Source: Azadirachta indica
Lineage: Eukaryota > Streptophyta > Magnoliopsida > Sapindales > Meliaceae
DNA length: 64,000 bases
Direction: 5' to 3'
Assembly: GCA_022749755.1 (NCBI GenBank)
Contig: CM040452.1
Span: 12,418,350 to 12,482,349, forward strand
This document shows, piece by piece, positions 11,001-22,301 of this stretch. The position numbers and the translations under genes are program-made. Numbering within the stretch: the first letter of the stretch is position 1; each line of letters begins with the position of its first letter. The notes below the pieces were generated by a model. That model did no database searches. It was not told the DNA's origin and was given only the letters and a program-made list of their open reading frames with translations.

Positions 11001-12185
11001 TTCCGGCTGTCAGATTTTCCTGATGCAAAATTTTGCTGTGATGAAACTTGTGTGTTACGAAAGCAAGATAGCAACTCAATTTTCCCCACCCCTGTTAAAG
11101 CTCTCTGACCATCTCCTTGAACTGGTTTAACAGAAAAGTTAACTGAAGTTGAAGTGCTGGTGGCATTTTTCTAGGAAAAAGGTTTTCCAACAAAGCTAAC
11201 AGTACTTGCGGCACCAAAACTGATGCCAGAATTTTCAGATCTCTTGCCTAGTGTCACGGCACGAGAAATCGCATGTTGGCTGGGTGTGCTGGGGTGTGAC
11301 AGACTCAAGCACATTGATGTTTCATGGTGCAAAGTCGGCTTCAGTCTCAAGGGCTATTATGTAGAGGGGACTTAGACCACCCCTGCCCGAACTGGTCGGG
11401 GACTGAAACCGTCCTCCTGATGAGGCCAAGATAGGCCGAAACCAATTAAATATGCGACGGGATAACAAGGCTTACCCTCGACATGGGGGTCTACGAGGGT
11501 GCCGCACGTGCCTTTCCGCTGGGCGCTTGACACTAGGCTGTTACTTGAAGGTCAATACTGCAATCTGACATAAGAGTCCTCTGACAATATGGATTTACCA
11601 CCAGACCATGACTGAGAAAATGAACGCTGAATGCCACAGATCCGAATTTTCCTTGTGGTTCCTTATTGAACTCAAAGCTTTTTTATTGGTCCTTATGATT
11701 TGAAAGGCTTGGGGTACCTGTTGGAAATTTTCCCACAAAAGCAAAACCTCCTAATCCAAATCCTGCAATGGTTTCAGTTCCTGTCTCGCGGGAAGCCGTT
11801 ACTGCATAACCAGGTCCCTCAGGGAGAGATACCTTGGAAGATAACTGTCCAAATTTTGCGCTTTGCTCAAGAGAATGCTGTACCTGCTGGTTGTCTTTAC
11901 CTGCCAGTCCCTGATTGTTAGAAATAGATGTTGAACTCTCATACTTGTCAAAATGGTTCAGGTTGCTTTCGGTAGTAATTTCACTACTATCTATTGTGTT
12001 AAGTTCCTTTAACTTCATATCCTGCGACTTAGTATTGGAAGCTGCTGGTTCTATCTTTTGTTCCCCCATTCCAGGAGAAACTTTAGGCAGATCACTGTCA
12101 ACTGGTGCCACAGCACAAATATCTTCTTCCTCCTCAGAAAGGGAAGAGACGATATCAGGTGAAGCTGATGGTCCAGAAAAACTAC
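8054..12185 (-). pseudogene. NUP214-like linker and FG-repeat exons, heavily frameshifted
   Basis: 11683-12111 is one long readable block (for example GFGLGGFAFVGKFPTGTPS). Further pieces lie at 10930-11130, 10120-10260 (coiled, NELDRLIQSMEEAGGF), 9350-9975, and 8054-8950 (GFGQP, GTFGQS and GGGFAGVAS repeats). The protein-like frame changes near 9540, 9355, 9140, 8940, 8870, 8705, 8615 and 8096. Several shifts are single-base changes in short A runs. One intron (about 8165-8252) keeps GT/AG borders. The last shift moves the usual C-terminal KPPELFTQ segment out of frame. Confidence 0.7.
11252..11532. mobile_element. 281-bp solo-LTR/TRIM-like insertion in the NUP214-like locus
   Basis: A GC-richer block, unlike its AT-rich surroundings, starts TGTCACGGCAC and ends GCTTGACA. 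It is flanked on both sides by CTAG (11248-11251 and 11533-11536), and by CCTAG/CTAGG if five bases are counted. The TG...CA ends, inverted termini (TGTCA/TGACA), small size and short duplication suggest a solo LTR of a miniature retrotransposon. Nucleoporin-like coding continues on both sides, so it arrived after the gene copy existed. Confidence 0.55.
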
Positions 12186-14402
12186 AGAGAAATTTAAGTC
12201 AGTGTCTAATGGATAGAACTAGTATTGGCAGGCTATTTTGCCCCATCAAAAAATGATTGAGATGTTTACTAGGGCAGCAAATAATCTTATGGTGATTCAA
12301 AACAAGAAGAGATAAGAACAAGACCGGAACTACCTTGCAACATGGCACATATTGAGCTTTCCCTCTAGAGTAAGACAAATAAGAATACAATATAGAGAAA
12401 GTTCTTTTTGTTCTTCAACTCCAAGTTGGACTTTGACTTTTCCATAGAAGGAAACTTTATCTATGCAAAGTCCCATGATCAAATTATTCTTGCCATTATC
12501 TGAAACAAGGGCCATAAGAAAATCCAAATTAAGCATAAAATAACTGGAACCAAGATGATAAGTATCAGAAATAAATTAAAACTAAATCATAAAAAAGAAA
12601 GCATTGATGGTACTTTATGGTTGAAAATCAAGCTGTACAAGCCATTAATAGTCTAATGCAAATTTACTATCTTAAAAGGTTGTCTAAAACATCCATTGAC
12701 GTGCGCCCAAATAAAATTAAAACTCAGCTGTTGACATTGGCTATATGAGCTGCCAAAATCAATTGCAAAGATAAGCAGTCCTAATGATCTTTCAAATTGG
12801 CACCATCTAAGGCCTACATTTGATCCCCAGGTCCAGGCCCTTTAACCAACTTAGTTCACAATGTAAACTATTTTGATGGTCCAAAAGATGCACAAACAGA
12901 TATGCTATCTCTGTTACATCTTCAAGAAGACAATTTTCCAAATAGACTTTTATGCCCTATTCTCTACAAGGAATATGACATTATAACAGGAATGTCAGTT
13001 GCTATCTGTGTTTAAGTCCCAAATGTAAGTTTAAGAACCTTGAAGTTCAATCCTTGGAAGCCAATGATCTCGATCAATATCAACTGCAACGTCATTCTTT
13101 TCATCACCCAGTGACCAACCAAGCAACACAATATGCTGATCTGTATTATTCCTATTAGTAGTAATTGCAAGCCCACTGAAATTCAAAACAGAAACAGAGC
13201 CTAATTTAGCAACCACCATGATAGCAAAACTAAGCAATCGGATCTGGGAGTGAACGCAAGGGGCCAGAAGGTATCCTGAAGGAGACATAAAGCAAGACTA
13301 CTTAGCAATAGTATATTTCACACAAGTTAACAGTCATATATGTGCATTATGTATGGAAATAACGTTCTCAGCAATTTATAGAGACTGGTCTATTTAAGTC
13401 AACGCATGAGAAAGTCACATCTTCGAAGGACAAAATCAAGCAAAATACTTGAAATGTCCAACAAAAGTGTATATATGAAAAGAAGGAAAGAGGACCCCTC
13501 CAGATGACAAACAATGTCCAAGAATGAGTGAATTAACTTCATGGGAAGAACAAGTTAGAACTCTTTCAACAAGCTCTAGCAAGAAGCACATAGAAGAGAT
13601 AATCAAATGAGCAAATTTATACTTTAAAATGACATGTGAGCAGTTTTCCCATTTGACTTCTGGTTAAGACAGATGTCAATTTACTTAGCCTCTTATGTTT
13701 TAACCATTTGATGAAGATTTCCTCTTGCATGTCATACCCAATTTTATCCAATTAAATTGCCACATTTAAAAGAAAAGTATTTCTTAATACAAGGAGGACA
13801 TTCCCCAGTGTTTGAAAGCACTAGGATCCTAATTAAATCTGAAGGAAAATTGGAACTTCATTTTTCACCCCAAGTAATAACTGTGGTTTTGTTGCCAAGC
13901 ATAGATCATATGTTAAGTCCAAATTTTCTTAAATGCTTTCTCCCCTAAGTAATAGCTTTTTTTTTTTTTTTAAAGACATGGGCTGGATCCAGATTATCAT
14001 AACCAGTAAACATAGTTCAAATAATTTGAACTGCTTCAATAATCATAAATAAGTTCAATATTCATGAACAGCAAAGAAAACAATATTAGAAAAACAAACA
14101 ATAAAGGAACTCCATGGATGTAAAGTTAACATCAGAATACCATTGTTCCAAGTAGCTCAACAATAAATAAGGCCCTGTTCCAGAGGGAAGAATGTCATCA
14201 ATATAAGCTGCAAATAAATCACTGAAGGATAGACCAACTGGCTCTGAAGAAGTCTACAACAAATATTTGATTCAATCAACATCTATACAACAATAACATA
14301 TCAGTCGGAAAAACAATTATAATAGTCATGTTATAACTGTTATTTTGGTTATCACCATCATTTACAAACTCCATGAGTTGAAAGCCTCAACAGCTAATCA
14401 CC

Positions 14403-14428
14403 AAAAAAAAAAAAAAAAAAAAAAAAAA
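14403..14428 (+). repeat. Poly-A run of 26 bases
   Basis: An uninterrupted A tract lies in an intron of the nucleoporin-like locus. It could be a simple slippage tract or the tail of an old retroposed sequence. No adjacent SINE or LINE sequence is recognised. Confidence 0.8.
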
Positions 14429-15908
14429 CCTAGTCATTTTGACCAACAGGATAATAAACTATAACTTATGAATTGTCATCTCCAGCCTCTTATTCTATAA
14501 TACAAGCAACAATACAATAGACTAATGAAATTTACATTCAAACACAATTCATAAGACAAATCAAACAAAAAAGGAAAAAAGAAATCGGGGTGTAAGTGAC
14601 ATCAGTAATTTTCCCATCTTTGCTTCTGATCACTTGAACAAGGTAATTCTCCTCCTTCCCATCCTCAGTTAATTGAAAGCATCCTATGATGATGCAATCA
14701 CATTGACCCCACCTGATGGAATCCACTGATAACAGAAGTTGAAAATGCAGAAAATTTTAGATAAAAAATGAATTAGCAGATCTATGTCAATGAACAAGAT
14801 ATTCATTAGAGCATAACGATATCATTTGCACTAGGCCTCTTTCTTTTTGACATTTAAATTTGAAAATTTGATATCATATTATCTACAACATCTTTCTCCG
14901 TCTTCTATCTTGCTTCAATATCCAAGAAACACCAATAAACACCCAGGAAATTTGCAAACTAACTTTAGCATCTGCTTGTACAGCATTTGATGGAAAATAA
15001 TTAAATAGAGCTAACCAATCAGCATCAGACAAGATTGCAGTCCACAACCAGAGAGAAAATCAATAGACATATAATAGGAAACTCCTTACCTGTTTTGATG
15101 GGAATGAATGCCAAGAATGCAGACGAGTGTTTCCCAGTGAATAAACATATAAAGAAAAAAACGTAAAACTCCAAAGTTTGACAATGTTACCATTTACGCT
15201 GCAGTTTGCATCAGAATCACCAATCCATGACTTGAATGATAGTGATATGCACAATCTCTCCTTGAATTTAGATATCACAAAGCAAAGAAGATTCTCTTTT
15301 GCGACAGCTACAAATTTTCCTTTTATGCTCCATTCAACTATGACAAATCAAAAACAAACAAGTAATTAAACCTGTTACAAGAAAGCAATGGAAGTGTCTT
15401 CAACTCTCTTTCCTAAAAGCCATGCACAGGACATGCTCCACACCGATATCTTCTCACACATTTACGGAATTGCATTTTTTATGCCGAGGCATCTTACATA
15501 ACTGATAAGGGGTTTCCTAATGAGCAACATTTACCAATAGTAGTCACCAATGGACAACAATCACCATTACTAAAAGAATTGTTATCCAAGAAAGTTTGCT
15601 CCCACTGAAAAGAATCAACCAGCTTCCCACTAAAATAGCTGAAATAATAGAAGAACTTTTTAAGTAACATTGTAGCCCGGACCCTCTATACAAGTGAGTC
15701 TGATGCTGAATCATTGTACCCTTATAATATGTTCACCACGAGTTACAAAAAAGACAACAATAAAGTTTATGTCCAATTGCAAGATAAGAATTTTCAGCAT
15801 AAAGAATTATGTATGTTTCTTGCTACTGATCTCACTTTTCTGTTTTAGATGGCTTTTCAACAGTAGTTACATTGTTACCATATTCCTTGATTGGTTGAGT
15901 ATATAAAC

Positions 15909-16050
15909 AATAATTAATAACTAAGATATGTCTACATATCTTAGAATGACACAAATGTCCATCGGAGACCTGGAGATAAGCATCATGTAACAAGAGTCCA
16001 ATAAAAAAATAATTAATAACTAGAGATGTCTACATATCTTAGAATGATGC
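15909..16050. repeat. Short direct duplication, about 40 bp, about 98 bp apart
   Basis: AATAATTAATAACTA followed by GTCTACATATCTTAGAATGA occurs near 15909-15949 and near 16008-16048, differing by a few bases. It sits just beyond the donor of the third nucleoporin-like exon. Confidence 0.6.
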
Positions 16051-16808
16051 AAGTGAATAACATATACCAGCATCAACATTGTCCATCACATCTTGAAAGG
16101 GGCCATCAACAACTCCATGGTATAATTTCCCAAGATTTGAAAGAGCAAGAAAAGAACTTTCTGCTTTCTTTCTCCACCGTATGTCCTTAACATAGCTTGG
16201 CTCATCAAGAGAACAGAAGGATGGTCTAACCTCCAGCATGATGACGGCGTAGCCAAAAATGGAATAGATCAACAGTGCAATTAGCAGGTGAGTGAGCTAA
16301 TTGGTTCAACGGATATAATTTAGAGTGGTGCAAAAGTGTTCAAACCCACTTTCACTAGATTAGTAAGACATTTGACTTATTTCTTGTAATATTTGGAAAT
16401 GGGGAAAAAATAAAGAACAATGCAATTAGCAGGTCCCAAGAAGCAAAATTTTGAAAATAATAAAATCAAATGGGGTGATAACTAAAAAATGTTTTTGAGT
16501 CATTTAATACCTTCAATCAATCAATGATTCCATGACTATTAAGCAGAAAAATAATTGCCACTCTCAAAATTAAGAAAGAGAGTTGCAGTTAGGAGCTGAC
16601 TGCAATTACTGGAAAGCGCACAACATTTGTTGGTTTTTCCAGCTCATCTACTGTTATTCCATAGTCATCCTACCGATTAGTTTCAATTGCACTAAATAAA
16701 ATAGTAATAACGCAACAATTGATGATTATATTGCATTAGGCATAAAAATAGAAAAATTCCATAGATTTCCTGCATAAGATAGTCTGATAAACACTAGAAC
16801 AAGAATAC

Positions 16809-17023
16809 CTTATTGAGTAGAGTATCAACGGAAAAGAAATGAATGTCTCTGGATTCAAAAAGAGAAACAGCAAGGGTGGATTCATAGGTGGAGAGCGCCA
16901 AAATGTGAACGTTCTCAAGAGGAATATCCACGACACTCAACTCCTGCACACAAACAGCTTTTCCTTTCTCCTTAATCTCTCACGCCGCCTCGATCACATC
17001 CTTCGTCTTCGCAACACAGAACC
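16809..17023 (-). pseudogene. NUP214-like exon 2 with in-frame stop
   Basis: The acceptor AG lies just upstream of 17023 and the donor GT just after 16809. The segment reads FCVAKTKDVIEAA, then TGA (minus-strand codon at 16980-16982), then EIKEKGKAV and PLENVHILALSTYES. The stop falls where the family usually continues into a helix (EIKE), so translation would end after about 80 residues. Confidence 0.75.
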
Positions 17024-17150
17024 CTAACAACCACAGATATTCGACGATTCACTTAAAAAACCAGTCAGAATAAGTTAAGAACAACAGCCGCAGTTCGTAG
17101 GTAATTAAAATTTTAAAATCAAGAAAATAAATTGAGATGAAAACACGGAC

Positions 17151-17349
17151 CGGTAGAATGCGCGACGAAGAGGAGTTGAGAACGTTGTGAGATAGCGAGA
17201 GGAAGAGACGGAGGGTTTTGCAGGTCGTATTGGGAGTCTTGGGCATCAGGTTTGATCGGAATAGATTCCCCGACTTTTTCGAAGAAGAAATCAGTGGTTA
17301 CGATGCAGTCGCCTACAGTATCTTCTTTAATTTCGAATCGAGTAGGCAT
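17151..17349 (-). pseudogene. NUP214-like exon 1
   Basis: The exon starts with ATG at 17347-17349 and encodes a segment with [15 protein letters not shown] and FVAHSTG. It ends before a GT donor at 17149-17150. It is intact on its own and gives the N-terminus of the propeller. Together with exon 2 (codon split across Gly) it supports a genomic rather than processed copy. Confidence 0.75.
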
Positions 17350-17428
17350 TTCCAGTTTCAGGGCTGAAGACGAACCTAAAAGTTTATCAGGGGCTTAAGG
17401 AAATACATAAGGAGTAAAAAAACCCTCG

Positions 17429-17437
17429 ATTATTATA
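17429..17437. repeat. Left 9-bp target duplication of MULE-1
   Basis: ATTATTATA directly precedes the first GGG of MULE-1 and is identical to the 9 bp after its right end. Confidence 0.85.
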
Positions 17438-17550
17438 GGGAAATTAACAAAAATGTCCACCATTTACCCCCTTTTTTTCTCAAATGACCACTGTTTAAAA
17501 CCCTTTTAAAAAATGACCATCTCATTTTTTTGGACAAAATTACCCTTAAC
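17438..17550 (+). repeat. Left terminal inverted repeat of MULE-1
   Basis: It aligns with the reverse complement of 24485-24594. Shared blocks include AATTAACAAAAATGTCCAC, CTCAAATGACCACTGTT, AAAACCCTTTT and AAAAATGACCATCTCA, with scattered substitutions. Confidence 0.85.
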
Positions 17551-17889
17551 CCAAAAATAAAAACCCATTCTTCATTCTTCATTCTCTCTTCTTTCTTTCT
17601 TCTCTCTTTCTTCTTTCTTTCTTTCTTCTTCCGTGTTCTCTCAACAAATATATTTCTCCTCTAGTTTTTTTTACTACAAAATATGAATTAATCATTTAAT
17701 TGAAGGAAATCAACCAACCATTTGTATAAGGAGGTGGGTAATTTTAATTTCAAAAACAAAAAAAAAGATTTGTTACAAATATAAAAATTGATCTTATTTG
17801 TGTGTGTTTTGAGATTATGGTGTTAGAAATTGTTATTGAAGTGTATGTAGACTGTTTGATTATGTTTGGTATAAATGATTGAGGGAGAA

Positions 17890-18112
17890 AATGAAAATTG
17901 AGATGTTGCAAACAATTCTGCGACGTAATTTCGATCATGGCCAATTTTCTTTTCATAATCGAAAGTTGGTTTTGATCATGAGAAAAAATACTTGTGATCA
18001 AAAGTAACTTTCGATCATGAGTAATTTTTTACATAATTGAAACTAACTTTCGACCATGATGAAAAAATTGCTTATGATCGAAAGTTACCTTCGACTAAAG
18101 GTAAATGGCCGT
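17890..18112. repeat. Subterminal cluster of ATCGAAAGT-type motifs
   Basis: Several inverted and direct copies of a motif like AATCGAAAGT / AACTTTCGATCATGA lie in about 220 bp, spaced 30-60 bp, between the left terminal repeat and the transposase start. The spacing and palindromic character suggest a protein-binding array, perhaps for the transposase. That is inference. Confidence 0.6.
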
Positions 18113-18266
18113 GCTTGAAAGTTTGTTAGGAGCACCCTAAAATTTGTTGTTTCCTCCTCATTTTTAAGTAGAATTTGAGTAACTTTAATTGTTCTTAAAT
18201 GATGAAAAATTGTCTTAGAATTGTGTATAAAATATTGTTAATATTGTTAAGTTTTTTTGTATAGGT

Positions 18267-20280
18267 ATGGTTGAGGCATTAACGATAGTTACCGTGGACG
18301 GGGGCTTATGGGAGCAAACATCGGATGGAGGTGAAAAATATGTTGAGGGGAGGCAAATAGGTATGTGCGTGGAACAAAATATAACTTATAATGAATTTAT
18401 GCAGATGTTATATAAGGCATTAGATATTACTCTTTCCGAATATATCATTAAGACAAGGACAATATATTCGTTGTGTACAGAACCAGAAGGGAGGCGGTTG
18501 ACCGCAGATATTACCAGTGAATTTGACTTTCGAGCGTTTATGACTGCTAATAGCCCGTACATGATGAGTAAAAGAGGTTATTATCCATTATACATCACGT
18601 TAGATCGTGCAAGTAGTGAAGAACAAATAAGGCCACAAGTTTCTAATCATGGTGGAGTCCTTACAATACCAACCCAGTTTAGGTCTTCGAGTGGAAATAA
18701 TCAAGTGAATGATACACTTCCTGCAACATCACCAAATTTCCACTACAACACAGAATTTCAATACACAGATCAAGACCTAGCAGATAATTACTCCCAACCA
18801 AGTGAAGGCCATGAAATACCTACACAACATTATAATTTATTTTCTGATGATGTGACCCCTATATATGAAGGCAATTCTCCTCCTCGATACAATGAAGATA
18901 ATGATAATGATTATCATGGTTATCAAATGGATATTGGTGGCAATCATACTACCAATCAGTGTCAAGAAAGAAGAAATGTCGTAGCCGAAGATACCGAGGG
19001 AACGGAAGGTTGTGATTTCAAGCCTGGTCATATTAATAACTCAGCAACAGCTCCATCTACTTCAAATCAATTTATTTGCTGATTGCCTCCTGTTACGCCA
19101 TGTATCACGATGCCAACAACTTCAGCATCCTCAAGTACAGGGTTAGGTAATGTTTGTGTAGGACAGATTTTTAATACGAAGTAAGAATTTCGAGACAAAT
19201 TAGGTTTAATGGCGTTAAAGAACCACTTTTAGTTCAAGGTTTACAAATCATCAATGGATCGATTTGAGGCCAAGTGTATTATTAAGGGATGTGAATGGCG
19301 AGTTAGAGCTACAAAGAAGAACAATGATACGTATTGGAGAGTGTCTGGCATGAATTTAGTCCATACATGTCAAAATGAAGAATTGCAGGATGGCCATCGG
19401 CAAGCATCGACTCGGTTAATAGGAGAATTAATCAAGGATAAGTTTACAGATGCTAGTAGAATTTATACTCCTAAGAATATTCGTGACGATATTCACAATG
19501 ATTATGGAGTTCGCTTAAGGTATATGACGTCATGGCGAAGCAAGGAACATGCATTAAAGCTCGTGTGTGACGATCCATCCAAGTAGTTTAAGGGACTTCC
19601 GTTGTATTGTCATGTGTTGGGGGAGAAAAATTCCGGTACAGTAACAGCAATTCAAAAAGATGTTAATGACCATTTCTTATATTTCTTTATGGCACTAGGG
19701 CCATGCATTCGAGGATTTCGCAGCACAATACGTCATGTTCTCGTCATTGATGGTACGTTCTTGAAGGGAATGTACAGAGGGACATTGTTCGTGGCCGCTG
19801 CATTGGATGGAAATGACAAAATTTATCCTCTTGGTTTTGATGTTGCCGATTCAGAGAACGATGCGTCATGGGAGTGGTTTTTAGTAAAGCTCAAAGAAGC
19901 GATTGAGTCAGTAGAGAATTTGGTATTCATATCAAATTGGCACAATAGCATTGAAAAAGCTGTAGCCATGGTATTCCCAGAGGCAGCCCATGGTTTTTGT
20001 TCTTATTATATATCTGGAAATGTGAAGGCAAAGTACAAGATGCGATCACAACAAATAGAGACATTTTTGGCTGCATACTTTCGTGCTGCAAAGGTTTATC
20101 GGATAACTGAGCGTAACGAATATTTGCAAAATATGAAGAGGATGCATCCAGCAACAATTGACTACTTGAAAAATGAGGTTGGACTTAATAGATGGGCAAG
20201 AGCATATTTTCCATCTCGACGGTATGACCTAATGACCACCAATATTGCTGAGAGTATGAATGCATTATTGAAAATTCCAC
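18267..20280 (+). pseudogene. MuDR/MURA-type transposase, inactivated and 3'-truncated
   Basis: Three segments in one frame, split by stops. 18267-19082: N-terminal MuDR-type domain (YMMSKRGYYPLYITLD) with an acidic, Asn-rich linker. 19254-19587: zinc-binding DNA-binding domain (CIIKGCEWRVRATKK ... HTCQNEEL). 19602-20280: MULE transposase domain (HVLVIDGTFLKGMYRGTLFVA, then SENDASWEWFLVKLKEA). The first catalytic Asp (VIDGT) is present. The family motif SDRH here reads SNWH, losing the second Asp, and the usual C-x-x-H reads CSYY, losing its His. Stops at 19080-19082 and 19585-19587 and a missing SWIM domain confirm it is dead. It converges on the PNPOx-like fragment at about 20280-20310. Confidence 0.85.
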
Positions 20281-20309
20281 ATTATATTCTCAAAAGCACA
20301 AAATCAAGG

Positions 20310-22301
20310 TCATGGATTGATTTTCTCCGAAGTCCAGAATTTTTGTATTTATCACTTAGTCTAGATGTGAAATCAAGATGAATAATAGAAAAGTTATAGA
20401 GAAATACAAATATGTCAATACATGAAAACAGGATTTTTATTTTTCCTAACAAAATGATTAGAATAAGTAGTCAGTTGTTAAACCTAATTTGGATCTAGAA
20501 TCAACAAACAAAATGTATCCAATGGGCCTGTAGAAGGATCTAGTTTAAAATGCTGCGGTTGTTCACTAGAACAGAGAAGACCTGGATTAGGGGCCAAGTA
20601 CTACAATCTTAACTCAATTGAATAGGCAAACCAAGATTTTTCTCTTATCTGCATAAGTAATTCAAAGGAATTGACAAAAACATATAGCATATATAGCCAT
20701 GTGAAAGCTGAATTCTTGTTCTTTTTTTAATTTTTTTTTTCAATTACTGTGTGTCAAAGCCTGAAAGAATAACAATATACCTGCCATGTAGTTGCTCAAA
20801 CATATATAACATATTATAAGAAAAAAGACGCACACACACAAGAAAATAACATTTTGCATAGATAAGTGCAGCTATCCTTAAGAGAAATATAATTTAGCTA
20901 TCATAATGAGAATTAAAGCTATGTATCTGCCTAAAATTCATCTCAACCCACATACTGAATTTTGCAACAATTGAATAACATATTATAAGAATTAGACGTT
21001 CTGTTAGTGGCCAATTCAAACAAACTTAACAATAAATATAATTTAGTTTTAGTATTCAGATTTTAAAAGTGTTTGTTTTTTCAACTTAACACAAAAACTT
21101 GGCAGTTAAATAGAATTAAGTTAAAATTTTTTACTCAAAGCTAAATACAAACATTTAAATAAGTTTATCTAATTGTAATTTTAAAAACCCTATGAATTTT
21201 ATTTATTCTCTATTATATAGAGTTTATCTAATTATCTAAAGGTATCAAATGTCATTTTCAGAGGGTTATATTTAGACATATGAATGAAAAACAAATATAT
21301 ACTTCAAATTTATATATTTAAACCTATTCAGTTTAACTAAAGAAACAAAATACTACCATAGCAAAATTCTACCTTAGTTCTAGAACAGTAAGGTAAGTAA
21401 TAGTAACTACAATCCCCAAGGCAAAAACATGATCTGATGGCAGGCTTTAACTACCTCAAGAAACTTCACTGTACTTTCAAAACTAATCTTCAATGAAATA
21501 CATTTAGTTCTAGCAAACGAAAATACACACATGCACACAAACTAAATTAACCCTAAAGTCCTACGTTAGCAGCTTCAGGTGCAACTGTGACCCACATATA
21601 TAGCACATAACTTGCAACCTAAGCTGATGATACGGCTTTTTAACAATTCAAATTGAGATTTATCATGTCAATTCACAAGATAAAGAGGCAAAATCCACAG
21701 TAGTTATTGGAAAAAAGCAATTATAATTCATGTGTAGACTGTTTTATTCATAATGCAAGAATTAGCACTAAGTAACACAATTCAATAGCTCAATTTAGGT
21801 TCATCCCAATTCTAGAGTTCTAGTTGGATGTTATTGCAGTCTCATATGTTAAACCAAAACAATCACCTTAGCTGCTACTATTGACTACATGGCATTGATA
21901 ATTTTAGAATCATTTGGATGCAATATACACCTCCAAAAGGATAATACCTTATCCAACTGCATACAGTTTATACACATTAAAAATTTCAATTGTTAGATCA
22001 AAATTTACTATGAACAACAGCCTCTTTCCTCAATAGACCATCACAAGAATTACTGCATATTTAATTGATTATTCAGGAATGTCATACTTCTACATGAATT
22101 TAATTCGTCAGGCACCAAGTCCCTCATTTACGACAATTATAAAATACAACATTAAGTGGAGAAAACCAAGCAACACTATGCTATCAATAAATTATAAATT
22201 TGGGAGAAACTATCCCATGTCACCTGAAGTTTGACAGGATCAGAATTGGACCCATTAATAACGTCAACTCTTCCACTGATCCGGAATTGCTCCCAAGATA
22301 T
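20310..22301 (-). pseudogene. Captured 3' exons of a PNPOx-like (pyridoxamine-phosphate oxidase family) gene
   Basis: Exon A (22224-22301), with an AG acceptor and GT donor, encodes SWEQFRISGRVDVINGSN then SDPVKLQ, the FMN-binding split-barrel segment of the plant PNPOx-like family (Arabidopsis PPOX2, At2g46580). Exon B starts at 20648 in the matching phase and continues REKSWFAYSIELRL, stop (20601-20603), YLAPNPGLLCSSEQPQ, LDPSTGPLDTFCLLILDPN, stop (20484-20486). The C-terminal WTSEKINP and its stop codon lie at about 20310-20336. Both internal stops fall where the family has Gln, consistent with C-to-T change. The N-terminal half is absent. The fragment lies between the MULE-1 ends, so it was captured by the transposon. 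It cannot encode a working enzyme. Confidence 0.8.

Larger units (their letters stand above)
12330..16234 (-). pseudogene. NUP214-like beta-propeller exons 3 onward
   Basis: Separate exons can be read in the correct order. 16068-16234: YVKDIRWRKKAESSFLALSN. About 15190-15345: EWSIKGKFVAVAKEN and SFKSWIGDSDANC. About 14580-14725: [20 protein letters not shown]. About 14155-14260: DILPSGTGPYLLLSYLEQ. About 13035-13190: [15 protein letters not shown]. About 12340-12505: YCILICLTLEGKLNM. Together these match the propeller blades of plant NUP214. Long AT-rich introns separate them, with a 26-A run at 14403 and a T run near 13957. Confidence 0.7.
8054..17349 (-). pseudogene. NUP214: NUP214/LNO1-like nucleoporin, full-length unprocessed pseudogene
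   Basis: Plant NUP214 sits on the cytoplasmic face of the nuclear pore and helps mRNA export. It has an N-terminal beta-propeller and a C-terminal FG-repeat region. Here the order is complete on the minus strand: start at 17349 ([14 protein letters not shown]), propeller exons to about 12330, a linker, and FG/GGGF repeats ending near 8054 in [11 protein letters not shown]. Introns are kept with GT/AG borders (for example exons 17151-17349, 16809-17023 and 16068-16234), so this is not a retrocopy. The gene looks dead: a TGA lies in exon 2 (16980-16982) and the last 2 kb change frame repeatedly. An LTR-like insert sits in the linker at 11252-11532. I infer a duplicated copy that lost function. 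Assembly indels are the main alternative. Confidence 0.8.

Noticed and set aside
11914..12256. Plus-strand 113-codon ORF
   Set aside because: It is antisense to the better supported nucleoporin-like linker segment at 11683-12111 minus.
16550..16680. Minus-strand peptide-like segment DDYGITVDELEKPTNVVRFP between the second and third nucleoporin-like exons
   Set aside because: It reads well for about 26 codons but fits no NUP214 position that I recognise and lacks clear splice borders. It may be intronic chance.
19927..20157. Minus-strand ORF inside the MULE-1 transposase
   Set aside because: It is the antisense shadow of the transposase catalytic domain on the plus strand.
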